Shown: piece after piece, positions 27,008 to 35,391 of the stretch | Layout of the letters: the number at the start of each line of letters is the position of its first letter | Numbering within the stretch: position 1 is the first letter of the stretch | Assembly (NCBI GenBank): GCA_029202665.1 | Contig: CP119326.1 | Coordinates: 1,674,001 to 1,738,000, forward strand | Source: Candidatus Brevundimonas colombiensis | GTDB taxonomy: Bacteria; Pseudomonadota; Alphaproteobacteria; Caulobacterales; Caulobacteraceae | Direction: 5' to 3' | Length of the DNA stretch: 64,000 bases | Translations under genes and position numbers: made by a program | Notes under the pieces: generated by a model | The model's database searches: none | What the model saw: the letters and a program-made list of their open reading frames with translations, nothing else | What the model was told of the DNA's origin: nothing

Positions 27008-27331
27008 ATGAAACCCATCCTCATCTACCCCCTCGCCGCGCTGGCGGAGATCGGCGGCTGTTTCGCCTTCTGGGCCTGGCTGAAGCTGGATCGCTCGCCG
27101 CTGTGGCTGGCGCCTGGCGTCGCCTGCCTGATCGTCTTCGCCTGGCTGCTGACCCTGGTCCCCAGCGAGGCGGCGGGGCGGGCGTTCGCGGCCTATGGCG
27201 GGGTCTATATCTGCGCCTCGCTCGTCTGGATGGCCGTGGTCGAGAAGACGGCGCCGGATCGGTGGGACGGGCTGGGCGGGCTGGTCTGCCTGGCCGGCGC
27301 GGGGATCATCCTGTTTGGTCCCAGGGCCTAG
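27008..27331 (+). CDS. YnfA/UPF0060 family membrane protein
   Basis: A 107-residue protein with four membrane helices and the family's opening [19 protein letters not shown] and middle [21 protein letters not shown]. Members are small SMR-like inner-membrane proteins; E. coli YnfA affects multidrug efflux in some reports, but transport is not firmly established. The length and full-length match to the family pattern make this call firm. Confidence 0.9.
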   Translation: MKPILIYPLAALAEIGGCFAFWAWLKLDRSPLWLAPGVACLIVFAWLLTLVPSEAAGRAFAAYGGVYICASLVWMAVVEKTAPDRWDGLGGLVCLAGAGIILFGPRA

Positions 27332-27474
27332 CCGTCCTATTCGCGACGTCTGATCGCAAGGATTTCAACGCCCTGCCGCCCGCCAGCGTCATCTTTCCGG
27401 TCGCCGTTCAAATCCGTGCGATCCTGTCTCCGCTCGTCCGCGATGGATGGGACACACAGCCGGGGAGCGCGGAT

Positions 27475-27526
27475 TTCAGACGATGTGCACTATTCAGACG
27501 GTGTTTTTTGCAGCCGACCGTCTGAA
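27475..27526. repeat. Three copies of TTCAGACG, two forming a 10-bp inverted repeat
   Basis: TTCAGACG occurs at 27475 and 27493 in direct orientation, and its reverse complement ends at 27526. The last two form exact 10-bp arms (27493-27502 and 27517-27526) around a 14-base loop. It lies just 3' of the TonB-like gene on the minus strand; the 209-base gap from ynfA to that gene holds nothing else I can see. Terminator or regulator site are both possible. Confidence 0.5.
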
Positions 27527-27540
27527 ACAACGGCGGCTTC

Positions 27541-28467
27541 CTAACCCGCGCCCAGCAGGTCCGACCACCGCCAACTGCCCCTGCCCAGGGCCAGTTGCGC
27601 GCCGCCGGGGCGGTCTTCCAGCTTCAGCACCGCCAGCCCGGTCATGCGCTGGGCCTTGCACTCGGCCGGGGCGAAGGCGACCTCCAGGGCGATGGCCTGG
27701 CGCACCCCGGCCAGACCCTTGCCCGACTGATTTCGGCTCTGCAGCCAGTCGCCGTTCCACACCAGGATGGCGCGGCCCGAGGCGTTCATCGATTGGGCGG
27801 CGTCGATGACGGCGCGGCGCACGGCGGCGTCGTCGCGCACCGCGTCCTGGACCCAGCGCACCATGTCGCACGACCCGCCGCCGCGTCCCGTTCCGGTCCC
27901 GCCCGGCCCGCCGCCGACGCCCGCGCCAGGGCCCTGGCCGCCGCCTCCGCCCGGTCCAGCGCCCACGGTCAGGGCGCCGGCGATCTCGGCCGGACCCAGC
28001 AGAGGCAGGGGTGGTCCCGGCGGGGCGGGGGCGACGTGCAGCGGTTCGACGTCGGGCGGGCGTTTGGCGACGACCGGGCGCGGTCGGGCCGCGGCCACTG
28101 CCGGGGGACGCGCTTGCGGCGCAGGCTTCGGCGGCGCGGCCGACGTCGCGGCCGCCGGGGCGTCAGGCTTCGGCGACGGCTCGGGCGCGATGACGCGGGC
28201 GGGCGGTGGCGGGGCAGGGGGCGGGGGCGGATCGACCAGCTCGACGCTCATCAACGGCGGTTCCGGCGCCCCGGGCGCGGCCGGCGTCTGGGCGGCGATC
28301 AGCAGACCCAGGCCCAGGTGCGCCGCCAGGATCGGCGTCGCCGCCAGCGCCCATCGCCGTGTCCGCGCCGGTCTCAATCGCCGATCCGTGATGAGGCCGG
28401 CAGCCTTGGTCGCATGGTCATCGCAACGAAACGCCTGTAAAAAATCACGATGGCCTGTTGAAAACAT
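27541..28467 (-). CDS. TonB-like Pro-rich membrane protein with an unrecognised C-terminal domain
   Basis: A 308-residue protein with one N-terminal membrane helix (about 40-58, ALAATPILAAHLGLGLLIAA), a long Pro/Ala-rich spacer (about 65-150), a Gly-rich stretch (about 168-198) and a compact C-terminal domain of about 105 residues with two Cys (SCDMVRW and PAECKAQ) that could form a disulphide. The first half looks like TonB, but the C-terminal domain does not show the usual TonB motif. The start at 28467 is uncertain. It may span the periplasm and touch an outer-membrane partner; no receptor gene is next to it. Confidence 0.65.
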   Translation of the reverse strand: MFSTGHRDFLQAFRCDDHATKAAGLITDRRLRPARTRRWALAATPILAAHLGLGLLIAAQTPAAPGAPEPPLMSVELVDPPPPPAPPPPARVIAPEPSPKPDAPAAATSAAPPKPAPQARPPAVAAARPRPVVAKRPPDVEPLHVAPAPPGPPLPLLGPAEIAGALTVGAGPGGGGGQGPGAGVGGGPGGTGTGRGGGSCDMVRWVQDAVRDDAAVRRAVIDAAQSMNASGRAILVWNGDWLQSRNQSGKGLAGVRQAIALEVAFAPAECKAQRMTGLAVLKLEDRPGGAQLALGRGSWRWSDLLGAG

Positions 28468-28752
28468 TCGGGCGCGTCAGGAAAGAGGCGCAGGCCCAAT
28501 ACAACCGGGCGACGTTTCAGATTTCATTGAGATCAGGCAGGCCGCCCTCCGGCATGGCCGTCGGCGGACCAACGTCGCATCTCGCTCGTCGGTTCCATGC
28601 GGTGGTGAAAATCTGCGAAACCGGAGCAGTCGCTTATGGTCAAGCTGACATTTTCCTGCCCAACGCACGTCATTACTCCGCCTTTCAGCCTACGCCATTT
28701 TCATCTTGCGCATGAACTGGGCGTGGCGCCCCCGGCTAGAAGGAGACAGAAC

Positions 28753-29304
28753 TTGAGCAGATCGAAACTCAGGACGGCGGTCGTCGGCGGCGCCCTCATC
28801 GCCCTCGGCCTTGCGGCCAGCGGCTGCGCCAGCCATCGTTTCGTGCGTGATCAGGTCGAAGTCGTCGACAACCGCGTGACCACCGTCGAAGGCACGGCGG
28901 GTCAGGCCCTGCAACGCGCCAATGACGCGCACAAGCTGGCCGAGGGCAAGTTCCTCTATCAGGTCGTGCTGTCCGACGATTCCGTGAAATTCCCCACCGA
29001 CGCCGCGGCCCTGTCGCCGGAAGCCGAACAGCGCCTGGCCCAGTTCGCCCAGCGTCTGCAAAGCGAAAACCGCAACGTCTATCTGGAAATCCAGGGCTAT
29101 ACGGACGCGACCGGCACGCCCCAGCACAATGATCAGCTGGGCGAGCAGCGCGCCGAGGCCGTTCGTCGCTTCCTGAACCGTCAGGGCGTCGCCCTGAACC
29201 GGATGGCGACCATCTCCTATGGTCAGGAACAGCCGGTGGCCTCGAACGACACGCCCGAAGGCCGTTCGCAGAACCGCCGCGTGACCATCGTCGTCCTGGC
29301 CTGA
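28753..29304 (+). CDS. OmpA-family peptidoglycan-associated lipoprotein
   Basis: The start is a TTG at 28753: an AAGGAG lies 8 bases upstream and the reading from it gives a perfect lipoprotein signal (VVGGALIALGLAASGC), whereas longer versions bury the signal. The mature protein of about 160 residues has a short coiled-coil region (VEVVDNRVTTVEGTAGQALQ) and an OmpA-like domain (about 80-183) with the peptidoglycan-binding pattern IQGYTDATG and GEQRAEAVRRFL. It should link the outer membrane to peptidoglycan. The 285 bases upstream hold no recognisable gene. Confidence 0.87.
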   Translation: MSRSKLRTAVVGGALIALGLAASGCASHRFVRDQVEVVDNRVTTVEGTAGQALQRANDAHKLAEGKFLYQVVLSDDSVKFPTDAAALSPEAEQRLAQFAQRLQSENRNVYLEIQGYTDATGTPQHNDQLGEQRAEAVRRFLNRQGVALNRMATISYGQEQPVASNDTPEGRSQNRRVTIVVLA

Positions 29305-29327
29305 TCCGCCGAACGCCGAGACCGAAG

Positions 29328-29357
29328 AGGCGGCCGTAGCGATGCGGCCGCCTTTTT
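29328..29357 (+). terminator. Rho-independent terminator after the OmpA-family gene
   Basis: A 9-bp GC-rich stem (29328-29336 with 29345-29353) with an eight-base loop is followed by a run of five T, 24 bases after the stop codon. The remaining bases to 29581 hold no gene that I can support. Confidence 0.85.
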
Positions 29358-29581
29358 AATGGTGCGGAACGCCGTCCGGGCGCTCGGCGCACCGTCTGCC
29401 TGACTTCCCCCGACACCCTAGTCTTGCTGAAACAGGTCTTGCGCATCGGCTGGCGGCCCTGCGCCGAGGCGACCTGCAACGACCATCAGGTCCGGCTGTT
29501 CGAACGCGCTGGCGACGCCCCGTAGTCAGCCATTAAGGTTTATAGGTCACGCTGGCGGGGATAGTTCCGAGAGTCTCGCCC

Positions 29582-29824
29582 ATGCCCATGCCCGTCGAAA
29601 CCCTGCGCCAGCATCTGGTCCAGGCCTTTCCCGACGCCGAGATCGCCATCGAGGATCTGGCCGGCGACGGCGACCATTACCGCGCCCGCATCGTGTCCGA
29701 CGCCTTTTCCGGCCTGTCGCGCGTGCGCCAGCACCAGATGGTCTATGCGGCGCTGAAGGGGCAGATGGGCGGCGAGCTGCACGCCCTGGCGCTGGAAACC
29801 TCGGCGCCGGCCAAGGAGGGATAG
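29582..29824 (+). CDS. bolA: BolA/IbaG family protein
   Basis: An 80-residue BolA-fold protein with the pattern VETLRQHLVQAFPDAEIAIEDL, the conserved GDGDHYRARIVSDAF stretch and a SRVRQHQMVYAAL helix. BolA proteins bind [2Fe-2S] clusters together with monothiol glutaredoxins (CGFS type), and such a glutaredoxin is encoded two genes downstream. The His in HYRARIV and in VRQHQ are the family's cluster or ligand positions. Role in Fe-S or iron-status signalling is inferred from this pairing. Confidence 0.88.
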   Translation: MPMPVETLRQHLVQAFPDAEIAIEDLAGDGDHYRARIVSDAFSGLSRVRQHQMVYAALKGQMGGELHALALETSAPAKEG

Positions 29825-29828
29825 AGCC

Positions 29829-30734
29829 ATGCGCTATCGCCCGTTCGGCGTTTCCGGCGCCGCGATCTCGAACCTGACGCTCAGTTTCGGGGCGGCGGCG
29901 CTGGCGCGCGGGCGGGCGGCGGGACTGGACCTGCTATATTCGGCGCTGGAGGCGGGGATTAACAGCTATCGGCTGGAGACCGCCGACCCCGTGGCGGCCG
30001 AGGTGCTGGGCGAGGCCCTGGCGCATGTGGAGCGCAAGTTGGTCTATGTCAGCGTGACCCTGGGGGTCGGCGATGGCCAGGGAGAGGCGGGCGCGCGCGA
30101 TTTCTCGGCCGAGGGCATGACCAGCGCCATCGATCGGGTGCTGCATTTCTCGGGCCTGGGCTGGATCGACATGGCCGTGCTGCAAGAGCCGGGCGAGACC
30201 GAGCTGGCGCAATCGTCGCTGGCGGCGCTGAAGGCGTTGCGCAAGACCGGACGCATCCGTCTGTTGGGCATCGCCGGGGGCGGTTCGGTGATGGACGCCT
30301 ATGTCTCGACCGGCGCGTTCGACGCCTTGTTGACCCCGCTCGACATCAACGTCGGCTGGCCGATCCGCAACCGCATCCGCTCGGCGCGCGAACAGGACAT
30401 GGCCGTCTTCGCCTATGACGTCTTCATCGACCGGCGCACGCGCCAGCCCGACGCGCCGGTGTTCAAGAAGGGGCTGTTCGGCCTGGGCGGCGGCAGGCGG
30501 GCGGTGGAGACGCCCAAGACAGACGCCTTCGGGTTCCTCTATCGCACCCCGAACTGGACGGCCGAGGCCATCTGCCTGTCCTACGTCCTGACCGATCCGT
30601 CGGTGTCCAGCGTGATCGTGGGACCGACGGACACCGACCGGCTGGCCGTGCTGGCCGCAGCGCCCGAACGCGACATGCCGCCGGGTCTGGCGGCCCAGAT
30701 CGAGATGGCGCGCGTTGCGGCCAGCGCCGCCTGA
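29829..30734 (+). CDS. Aldo/keto-reductase-fold protein lacking the catalytic tetrad
   Basis: The 301-residue product has the aldo/keto reductase barrel outline: opening MRYRPFGVSGAAISNL, LLYSALEAGINSYRLETAD, KALRKTGRIRLLGIAG and a C-terminal VSSVIVGPTDTDRL. However, the tetrad positions look altered: no Tyr follows the ETAD segment, the Lys strand reads VYVSVTLG instead of a (T/S)K form, and the LLHRP His is Gln (VLQEP). It begins 4 bases after bolA, and glutaredoxin follows. A non-catalytic, perhaps regulatory or ligand-binding, role is inferred. Confidence 0.78.
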   Translation: MRYRPFGVSGAAISNLTLSFGAAALARGRAAGLDLLYSALEAGINSYRLETADPVAAEVLGEALAHVERKLVYVSVTLGVGDGQGEAGARDFSAEGMTSAIDRVLHFSGLGWIDMAVLQEPGETELAQSSLAALKALRKTGRIRLLGIAGGGSVMDAYVSTGAFDALLTPLDINVGWPIRNRIRSAREQDMAVFAYDVFIDRRTRQPDAPVFKKGLFGLGGGRRAVETPKTDAFGFLYRTPNWTAEAICLSYVLTDPSVSSVIVGPTDTDRLAVLAAAPERDMPPGLAAQIEMARVAASAA

Positions 30735-30827
30735 TTCATTGGCGCGAAAGGCGGGCGGATCGTCGCGCACGCCTTGACCGCGCCCTTTGCGCTCCCTAGC
30801 TGACGGGCTTCACGAAAGGCCCTTCCC

Positions 30828-31181
30828 GTGACCGACACCGCTCAAGCCGCCGATCCCGTCCACGCCTTCATCGGCGAAACCGTCGCCCAGAACGACGTGG
30901 TTCTGTTCATGAAAGGCACGCCGGATCAGCCGCGCTGCGGTTTCTCGTCCCTGGCGGTTCAGATCCTGGATCATGTCGGCGCCGCCTTCGTGGGCGTGGA
31001 CGTCCTGCAGGACGAGGCCCTGCGCGAAGGCATCAAGAGCTTCACCGACTGGCCCACGATCCCGCAGCTGTATGTGAAGGGCGAATTCGTCGGCGGATCG
31101 GACATCATCCGCGAGATGTTCCAGGCCGGCGAACTTCAGGCGCTGATGGTCGAAAAGGGCGTTCCGCTCGGCGAGGCCTGA
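30828..31181 (+). CDS. grxD: Monothiol glutaredoxin (CGFS type, Grx4/GrxD)
   Basis: A 117-residue glutaredoxin with the active-site motif CGFS (QPRCGFSSLA, near residue 36-42), the TPxQPxCGFS-type lead (MKGTPDQP), and the glutathione-binding WPTIPQLYVKGEFVGGSDI. These proteins hold a [2Fe-2S] cluster with glutathione and pass it to targets or to BolA. Its stop overlaps the next start (TGATG-type, at 31181), so it is coupled to the thioesterase. Confidence 0.93.
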   Translation: MTDTAQAADPVHAFIGETVAQNDVVLFMKGTPDQPRCGFSSLAVQILDHVGAAFVGVDVLQDEALREGIKSFTDWPTIPQLYVKGEFVGGSDIIREMFQAGELQALMVEKGVPLGEA

Positions 31182-31615
31182 TGGCCCGCAAGACGCTGAC
31201 GCCAAGAGAGGACCGGGAGGTCTTCGTCGTGCCGCTGGACGTGCGGCCCGAGCATATCGACGCCAACGGCCATGTGAACAACGTGGTCTATGTCGGCTGG
31301 CTGCAGGATGCGGGCACGGCCCACTGGAACGCGCGTTTCGACGAGGCGACGCGGGCGAAATGGTCGTGGGTCGCGACCCGGCACGAGATCGACTATCTGC
31401 GCGGCATCGCGCCCGGCGCGACGGGCGTCGCGGCCCGCACCTGGGTCGGAGAACCGCAAGGCCCCCGCTTCAACCGCTATGTCCGTATCGAGGATGACCA
31501 GGGCCGCGTCTGCGCCCAGGGCGTGACCGAATGGGTGCTGGTCGATGCAAAGACCCTGAGGCCCCAGCGCATTCCGCCCGACATGCTGAGCGTGTTCGAG
31601 ACAGCGGCAGGCTGA
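31181..31615 (+). CDS. Hotdog-fold acyl-CoA thioesterase (4HBT family)
   Basis: A 144-residue 4-hydroxybenzoyl-CoA thioesterase-type protein, with VRPEHIDANGHVNNVVYVGWLQDAG carrying the catalytic Asp/Asn and His-Val-Asn pattern, and the helix preceding HEIDYLRGIAPG. It hydrolyses acyl-CoA thioesters; the acyl chain cannot be predicted. It starts within the grxD stop codon. Confidence 0.85.
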   Translation: MARKTLTPREDREVFVVPLDVRPEHIDANGHVNNVVYVGWLQDAGTAHWNARFDEATRAKWSWVATRHEIDYLRGIAPGATGVAARTWVGEPQGPRFNRYVRIEDDQGRVCAQGVTEWVLVDAKTLRPQRIPPDMLSVFETAAG

Positions 31616-31687
31616 GCCTTTCAACGCCCCGTCCTCCTGGGCCTTTGTCCGACCTCAGCGTAGGTCGCGGACATGCCGGGAGTAGGG

Positions 31688-31710
31688 ATCCTCGCCACAA
31701 GGGCGAGGAT
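31688..31710. repeat. REP-like palindrome (variant)
   Basis: A 9-bp stem (31688-31696 with 31702-31710) in the gap between convergent genes. The arm ATCCTCGCC resembles the ATCCTCGGG arm of the repeats at 26872-26977. Confidence 0.55.
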
Positions 31711-31737
31711 GATGATTTGGATGGAGGGCTCTGCGCG

Positions 31738-32118
31738 TTATTTCAGCGGATTGAGGATGCGGGCGGGCGTGCCGGCGTCCAGGCCCAGGTCGACGTAGGT
31801 CCAGCGCAGTTCGACGCCGTTGGGAACCAGGGCCTTGCACAGGTCCGGACTGGTGCGGCGCAGGGTGATCTCCACCGGGTTGTTGTCCGCCACCGCCACT
31901 TCGAAATCCGAGGCCTGGGTGCAGCCGTTGGAATCGACGCGCACGACCAGGGCGCCGTCGGCGAAACGAGCCTCGCGTATGGCCTCGGCCGGCGGGGCGT
32001 CGTTGCGGGTGACGTTGACCGAGACGTTCTCGCCCGCGGTGCTGTCATAGATGACGCAGGCGGACAGCAGGGGGGCGGCCAGGACCGCCGCCGCCAGACC
32101 CTTGACCAGAACCCGCAT
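31738..32118 (-). CDS. Small lipoprotein, paralogue of the 34875 gene
   Basis: A 126-residue protein starting at the ATG at 32118 with a lipoprotein signal (LAAAVLAAPLLSAC). The mature part has a SNGCT motif, ITLRR and NGVELRWTYVDLGLDAGTPARILNP. The same pattern is found in the protein encoded at 34875-35258, so they are clearly paralogous. Its ATG overlaps the stop of the upstream 38-residue lipoprotein gene (TAATG). I do not know the family's function; the second Cys of SNGCT pairs with a later Cys (DLC/DKC) and may make a disulphide. Confidence 0.75.
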   Translation of the reverse strand: MRVLVKGLAAAVLAAPLLSACVIYDSTAGENVSVNVTRNDAPPAEAIREARFADGALVVRVDSNGCTQASDFEVAVADNNPVEITLRRTSPDLCKALVPNGVELRWTYVDLGLDAGTPARILNPLK

Positions 32119-32234
32119 TACTGACCCGCAGCCGGAGCGGTGATGACGCGCGTGGTCGGCTTTTCGGTCGAGACGATGATGCAGCCCGACAGCAGCGGCG
32201 CGGCGATGGCGATGGCGAGAGCGAGACGAAGCAT
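32118..32234 (-). CDS. Very small lipoprotein (38 residues)
   Basis: A short gene with a complete lipoprotein signal (LRLALAIAIAAPLLSGC) followed by a 21-residue mature peptide. A GGGGAA lies 6 to 11 bases before the ATG at 32234, and the stop codon overlaps the next gene's ATG. It looks like an entericidin-sized envelope peptide. The function is unknown. Confidence 0.6.
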   Translation of the reverse strand: MLRLALAIAIAAPLLSGCIIVSTEKPTTRVITAPAAGQ

Positions 32235-32413
32235 TTGGGTTCCCCATTGAAAGCTTGACCCTTTGTGCCGCGAGGGCCGCGTCCGCACACGTGAATTATC
32301 GGCAAGCTGGATGAACAATCGGAAAGGCGGAGACCCATGGCGTCCCACGCCCTATTGGCCCCCTGGATTCCGGGTTCGTCCCTCGGACGCGTCCAGGACG
32401 AGCGTTCGCTCCG

Positions 32414-34777
32414 TCAGGCCGCGGCTGCAACCTTGACCGGGGCGGTGTCCCAGAGAACGCGGGCGGCGGCCTGGATTTCGCCCTCCACCGTCTTTTGCGG
32501 TCGACCCAGCAGATAGCCCTGCACCTCGTCGCAGCCTTGATCGCGCAGGAAGCTGAGCTGATCCAGCGTCTCGACCCCCTCGGCCAGGACCGGGATGTGC
32601 AGACTTTCGCCCAGGGCCAGGACCGCGCGGATGATGGCGGCGGATTCCGGCCCGCCATCCAGTTCCGACATGAAGGAGCGGTCCAGCTTGATCTTGTCGA
32701 ATGGGAAGGCGCGCAGGGTCGACAGCGAGGAATAGCCGGTGCCGAAGTCGTCCATGGCGATGGAGACGCCCAGCAGCTTCAACTGGCGCAGGACGTGGGT
32801 CGTGCGCTCCATGTCGGTGATCATGGCGGTTTCGGTGATCTCCAGCTCCAGCCGCGAGGGCGACAGGCCGGTCTCGATCAGGACCTGATGCACCAGACGC
32901 GGCAGGTCGACGTGGCCCAACTGGACCGGCGACAGGTTGACGGCGATCTTGTGCGGCTCGGGCCAGAGGGCCGCCTCGGCGCAGGCGGTGCGCAGCACCC
33001 ACTCCCCGATCGGCAGGATCAGACCGTTTTCCTCAGCCAGGGGGATGAAGTCGGCCGGCGAGATGAAGGTCCCGTCCGGCTGGATCCAGCGCAGCAACAC
33101 CTCATAGCCCGTGATCGTCCCCGTATCGACGGCGGCCTGCAACTGCCAGTTCAGGCTGAACTGCCCCTGGTCCAGGGCCTCGCGCATCTGCTGGGCCATG
33201 CGGCGGCGGCTGCGGACAGCCTCGTCCATCTCTTCCTCGTAGAAGCAGACGTCCACGCCCAGAGAAGCCTTGGCCCGATACATGGCCAGGTCGGCGTCGT
33301 TGATCAGGGCAGAGGCGTTGTCGGCGTCGTCCGGCCAGACGGCGATGCCGACGCTGAGGCCGCAGGAGACCTCGGCGTGATCCAGCATGACGGGCGCGGT
33401 GACGGCGGCGCGCAGGCGCTCCGCCAGATCCAAAGCCTCTTCGCGACGCTGGACCGGCACGACGGCGACGAACTCGTCCCCGCCCAGACGCGCCACGAAC
33501 TCGCCCGGACGCAGGGTCGCGCGCATCCGCTCGGCGACCTGGATCAGCAACTGGTCGCCGGCGGCGTGGCCGTGGACGTCGTTGACCTCCTTGAACCGAT
33601 CCATGTCCATGGCCAGCAGGGCGACCTTGCCGGAGGGGACGGGATCGGCGGTCTGGCGCGTCAGCCATTCCAGGAAGGACGAGCGGTTGGGCAGGCCGGT
33701 CAGACTGTCGTTGCGCGCCAGATGGGCGATGCGACGTTCCTGAGCAAGACGCGTGCGAAGATCGCGCACGGCATAGATCATCAGGTCGCTCTCGACCGCA
33801 CGGCCGCCGTCGCGACGGGCGGCGATCTCGACCGGGATATCCAGTCCTCCAGGACCGATCAGGCGCGATTGGGTCAGGGCGCCGACATGAAGATGGGCGG
33901 CGTCCTCCATCCAGCGCGACATGGGCTCGCCGACCAGGGCGCCGTGATCGACGCCGACCAGATCGGCGAAGGCGGCGTTGGCGGCCAGGATCAGCCCGTC
34001 CTGCTCGACCACCATGCCATCGACGCTGCCTTCCAGCAGATGGTCCAGCCGCGCCTTGGCCTGAATGCGGAACTGCATGTCCAGGGCGTGGGTGGCGATG
34101 CCGGTGCCCAGCATCATCAGACCGACAGCGGCGACGGCGAAGGCCAGAACCACATTGGCGCTATCGGCCGCCGTCGCGTCCGTCACGGGCGCCAGCGGGA
34201 TCACCGTCATGGCGGCCATGCCGGTGAAATGCAGGGCGACAATGCCCAGGACCATCAGGACGACCGGCGCCAGCTTGCCGGGGCGTCGCGCCAGATGGAA
34301 GGCCAGACCGCCGAACACCACGGCCCCGGCGACCGAGGCGGCGACATAGGCCATTGACCAATGAATGATCGCGTCCGTCGCGAAGCCGGCCATGCCGGTA
34401 TAATGCATCGCCACCACGGTCAGGCCGAACAGCACGCCGCCCAGCTCGGCGGACCCGCGCATGGCGCGCGAGGCGACCCACAGGGCCGCGCCGCTGCCCG
34501 ACATGGCCACACCCAGCGACAGGCCGGTCAGCAGGGGTTCGTAGTGGACGATGGCGCCCGGTTCATAGGCGATCATCGCCACGAAATGCGTGCACCAGAT
34601 CGTCGCCCCGGTCGCCACCGCGCCCATGAAGCTCCAGGCCAGGCGTGTGCCCTTCTCGGCCGCGCGCAGGCGCCGGAAAAGCCGAAAAGTGATGATGGAG
34701 CCGATCAGGCAGAGGACGGCCGCGAGGCCGACCAACCAAAGATTATGGTTGTCGGTCAGGCAGGTGAAGAAACGCAT
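32414..34777 (-). CDS. MHYT-PAS-GGDEF-EAL cyclic-di-GMP protein
   Basis: The 787-residue protein has a seven-helix MHYT sensor (about 1-245) with three His-Met motifs (CTHFVAM, MHYTGMAG, LHFTGMAAMT), thought to sense a diatomic gas or copper; a PAS domain (about 250-345); a GGDEF domain with an intact GGDEF near residue 430; and an EAL domain in which the motif is EVL (YEVLLRW, near 558), keeping the essential Glu. The I-site five residues before GGDEF reads RPGE rather than RxxD, so product inhibition may be absent. It could make or break c-di-GMP. A pair of paralogous lipoprotein genes flanks it. Confidence 0.88.
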   Translation of the reverse strand: MRFFTCLTDNHNLWLVGLAAVLCLIGSIITFRLFRRLRAAEKGTRLAWSFMGAVATGATIWCTHFVAMIAYEPGAIVHYEPLLTGLSLGVAMSGSGAALWVASRAMRGSAELGGVLFGLTVVAMHYTGMAGFATDAIIHWSMAYVAASVAGAVVFGGLAFHLARRPGKLAPVVLMVLGIVALHFTGMAAMTVIPLAPVTDATAADSANVVLAFAVAAVGLMMLGTGIATHALDMQFRIQAKARLDHLLEGSVDGMVVEQDGLILAANAAFADLVGVDHGALVGEPMSRWMEDAAHLHVGALTQSRLIGPGGLDIPVEIAARRDGGRAVESDLMIYAVRDLRTRLAQERRIAHLARNDSLTGLPNRSSFLEWLTRQTADPVPSGKVALLAMDMDRFKEVNDVHGHAAGDQLLIQVAERMRATLRPGEFVARLGGDEFVAVVPVQRREEALDLAERLRAAVTAPVMLDHAEVSCGLSVGIAVWPDDADNASALINDADLAMYRAKASLGVDVCFYEEEMDEAVRSRRRMAQQMREALDQGQFSLNWQLQAAVDTGTITGYEVLLRWIQPDGTFISPADFIPLAEENGLILPIGEWVLRTACAEAALWPEPHKIAVNLSPVQLGHVDLPRLVHQVLIETGLSPSRLELEITETAMITDMERTTHVLRQLKLLGVSIAMDDFGTGYSSLSTLRAFPFDKIKLDRSFMSELDGGPESAAIIRAVLALGESLHIPVLAEGVETLDQLSFLRDQGCDEVQGYLLGRPQKTVEGEIQAAARVLWDTAPVKVAAAA

Positions 34778-34874
34778 GGACTACGAACCAGAGGGACACG
34801 GCCCGTTTCGATAGCGAACGAACTTTAACCAGACGCGCCCGAACAGGCTTAACGAAACCCTATGGATGAAAGGC

Positions 34875-35258
34875 TCAGGAGCGCGGCAACTGGTAGGGGT
34901 TGTTGACGCTGACCGGCGCGCCGGGCGTCAGGCCCAGTTCCTGGAACGACCACTTCAGCTCGACCCCCTCGACCAGGTCCTGACGGCACTTGTCCTCGTC
35001 GATGCGGCGCAGGGTGATGACGGCCTGACCATCCCGCAGGCTGACGATGGGGATCAGGTCGTCCTTCTTGGTGCAGCCGTTGGAACTGACCCAGAAGATG
35101 GCCTCGTCCTTGGTGAAGGTCGCGGCGTGTATGGACTCAAGCTGTCCGGGCATGCCGCGCGTCGAGACGGTCGGCTCCGACGTGGCGCAGCCCGACACGA
35201 CAGCGGCGCAGGCCAGGGCGCCGACGACGACGAAGCGTTTGATGATGGAGCCGTTCAA
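34875..35258 (-). CDS. Small lipoprotein, paralogue of the 31738 gene
   Basis: The TTG at 35258 is taken as start: an exact GGAGGT lies 6 bases before it, and it begins the lipoprotein signal (IIKRFVVVGALACAAVVSGC). A longer frame starts at 35282 but places the Shine-Dalgarno inside the gene. The mature protein has SSNGCTKKDD, VITLRRIDEDKC and VEGVELKWSFQELGL, matching the 31738-32118 protein. About 127 residues; function unknown. Confidence 0.75.
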   Translation of the reverse strand: MNGSIIKRFVVVGALACAAVVSGCATSEPTVSTRGMPGQLESIHAATFTKDEAIFWVSSNGCTKKDDLIPIVSLRDGQAVITLRRIDEDKCRQDLVEGVELKWSFQELGLTPGAPVSVNNPYQLPRS

Positions 35259-35338
35259 CTGACGACCTCCCCAGATCTCCAAGCCTGATCGGCCCAGAGT
35301 GCGCCTGTTCGCCCGTCAAGGGAACAGGGTGAAAGACG

Positions 35339-35366
35339 AAGGGCCCCGGACGAATCCGGGGCCCTT
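35339..35366 (-). terminator. Terminator hairpin after rpsD
   Basis: A 12-bp perfect stem (35339-35350 with 35355-35366) and a four-base loop lie 26 bases past the rpsD stop on the minus strand, followed by a weak pyrimidine-rich stretch. Confidence 0.65.
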
Positions 35367-35391
35367 GCAACTCGATGGGTCGAGGCTCGAC

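Noticed and set aside
29398..29524. Short plus-strand open stretch (about 41 codons, with two Cys) after the OmpA-family terminator
   Set aside because: No ATG, GTG or TTG start in a suitable place and no Shine-Dalgarno; kept out as a gene, though the peptide looks protein-like.
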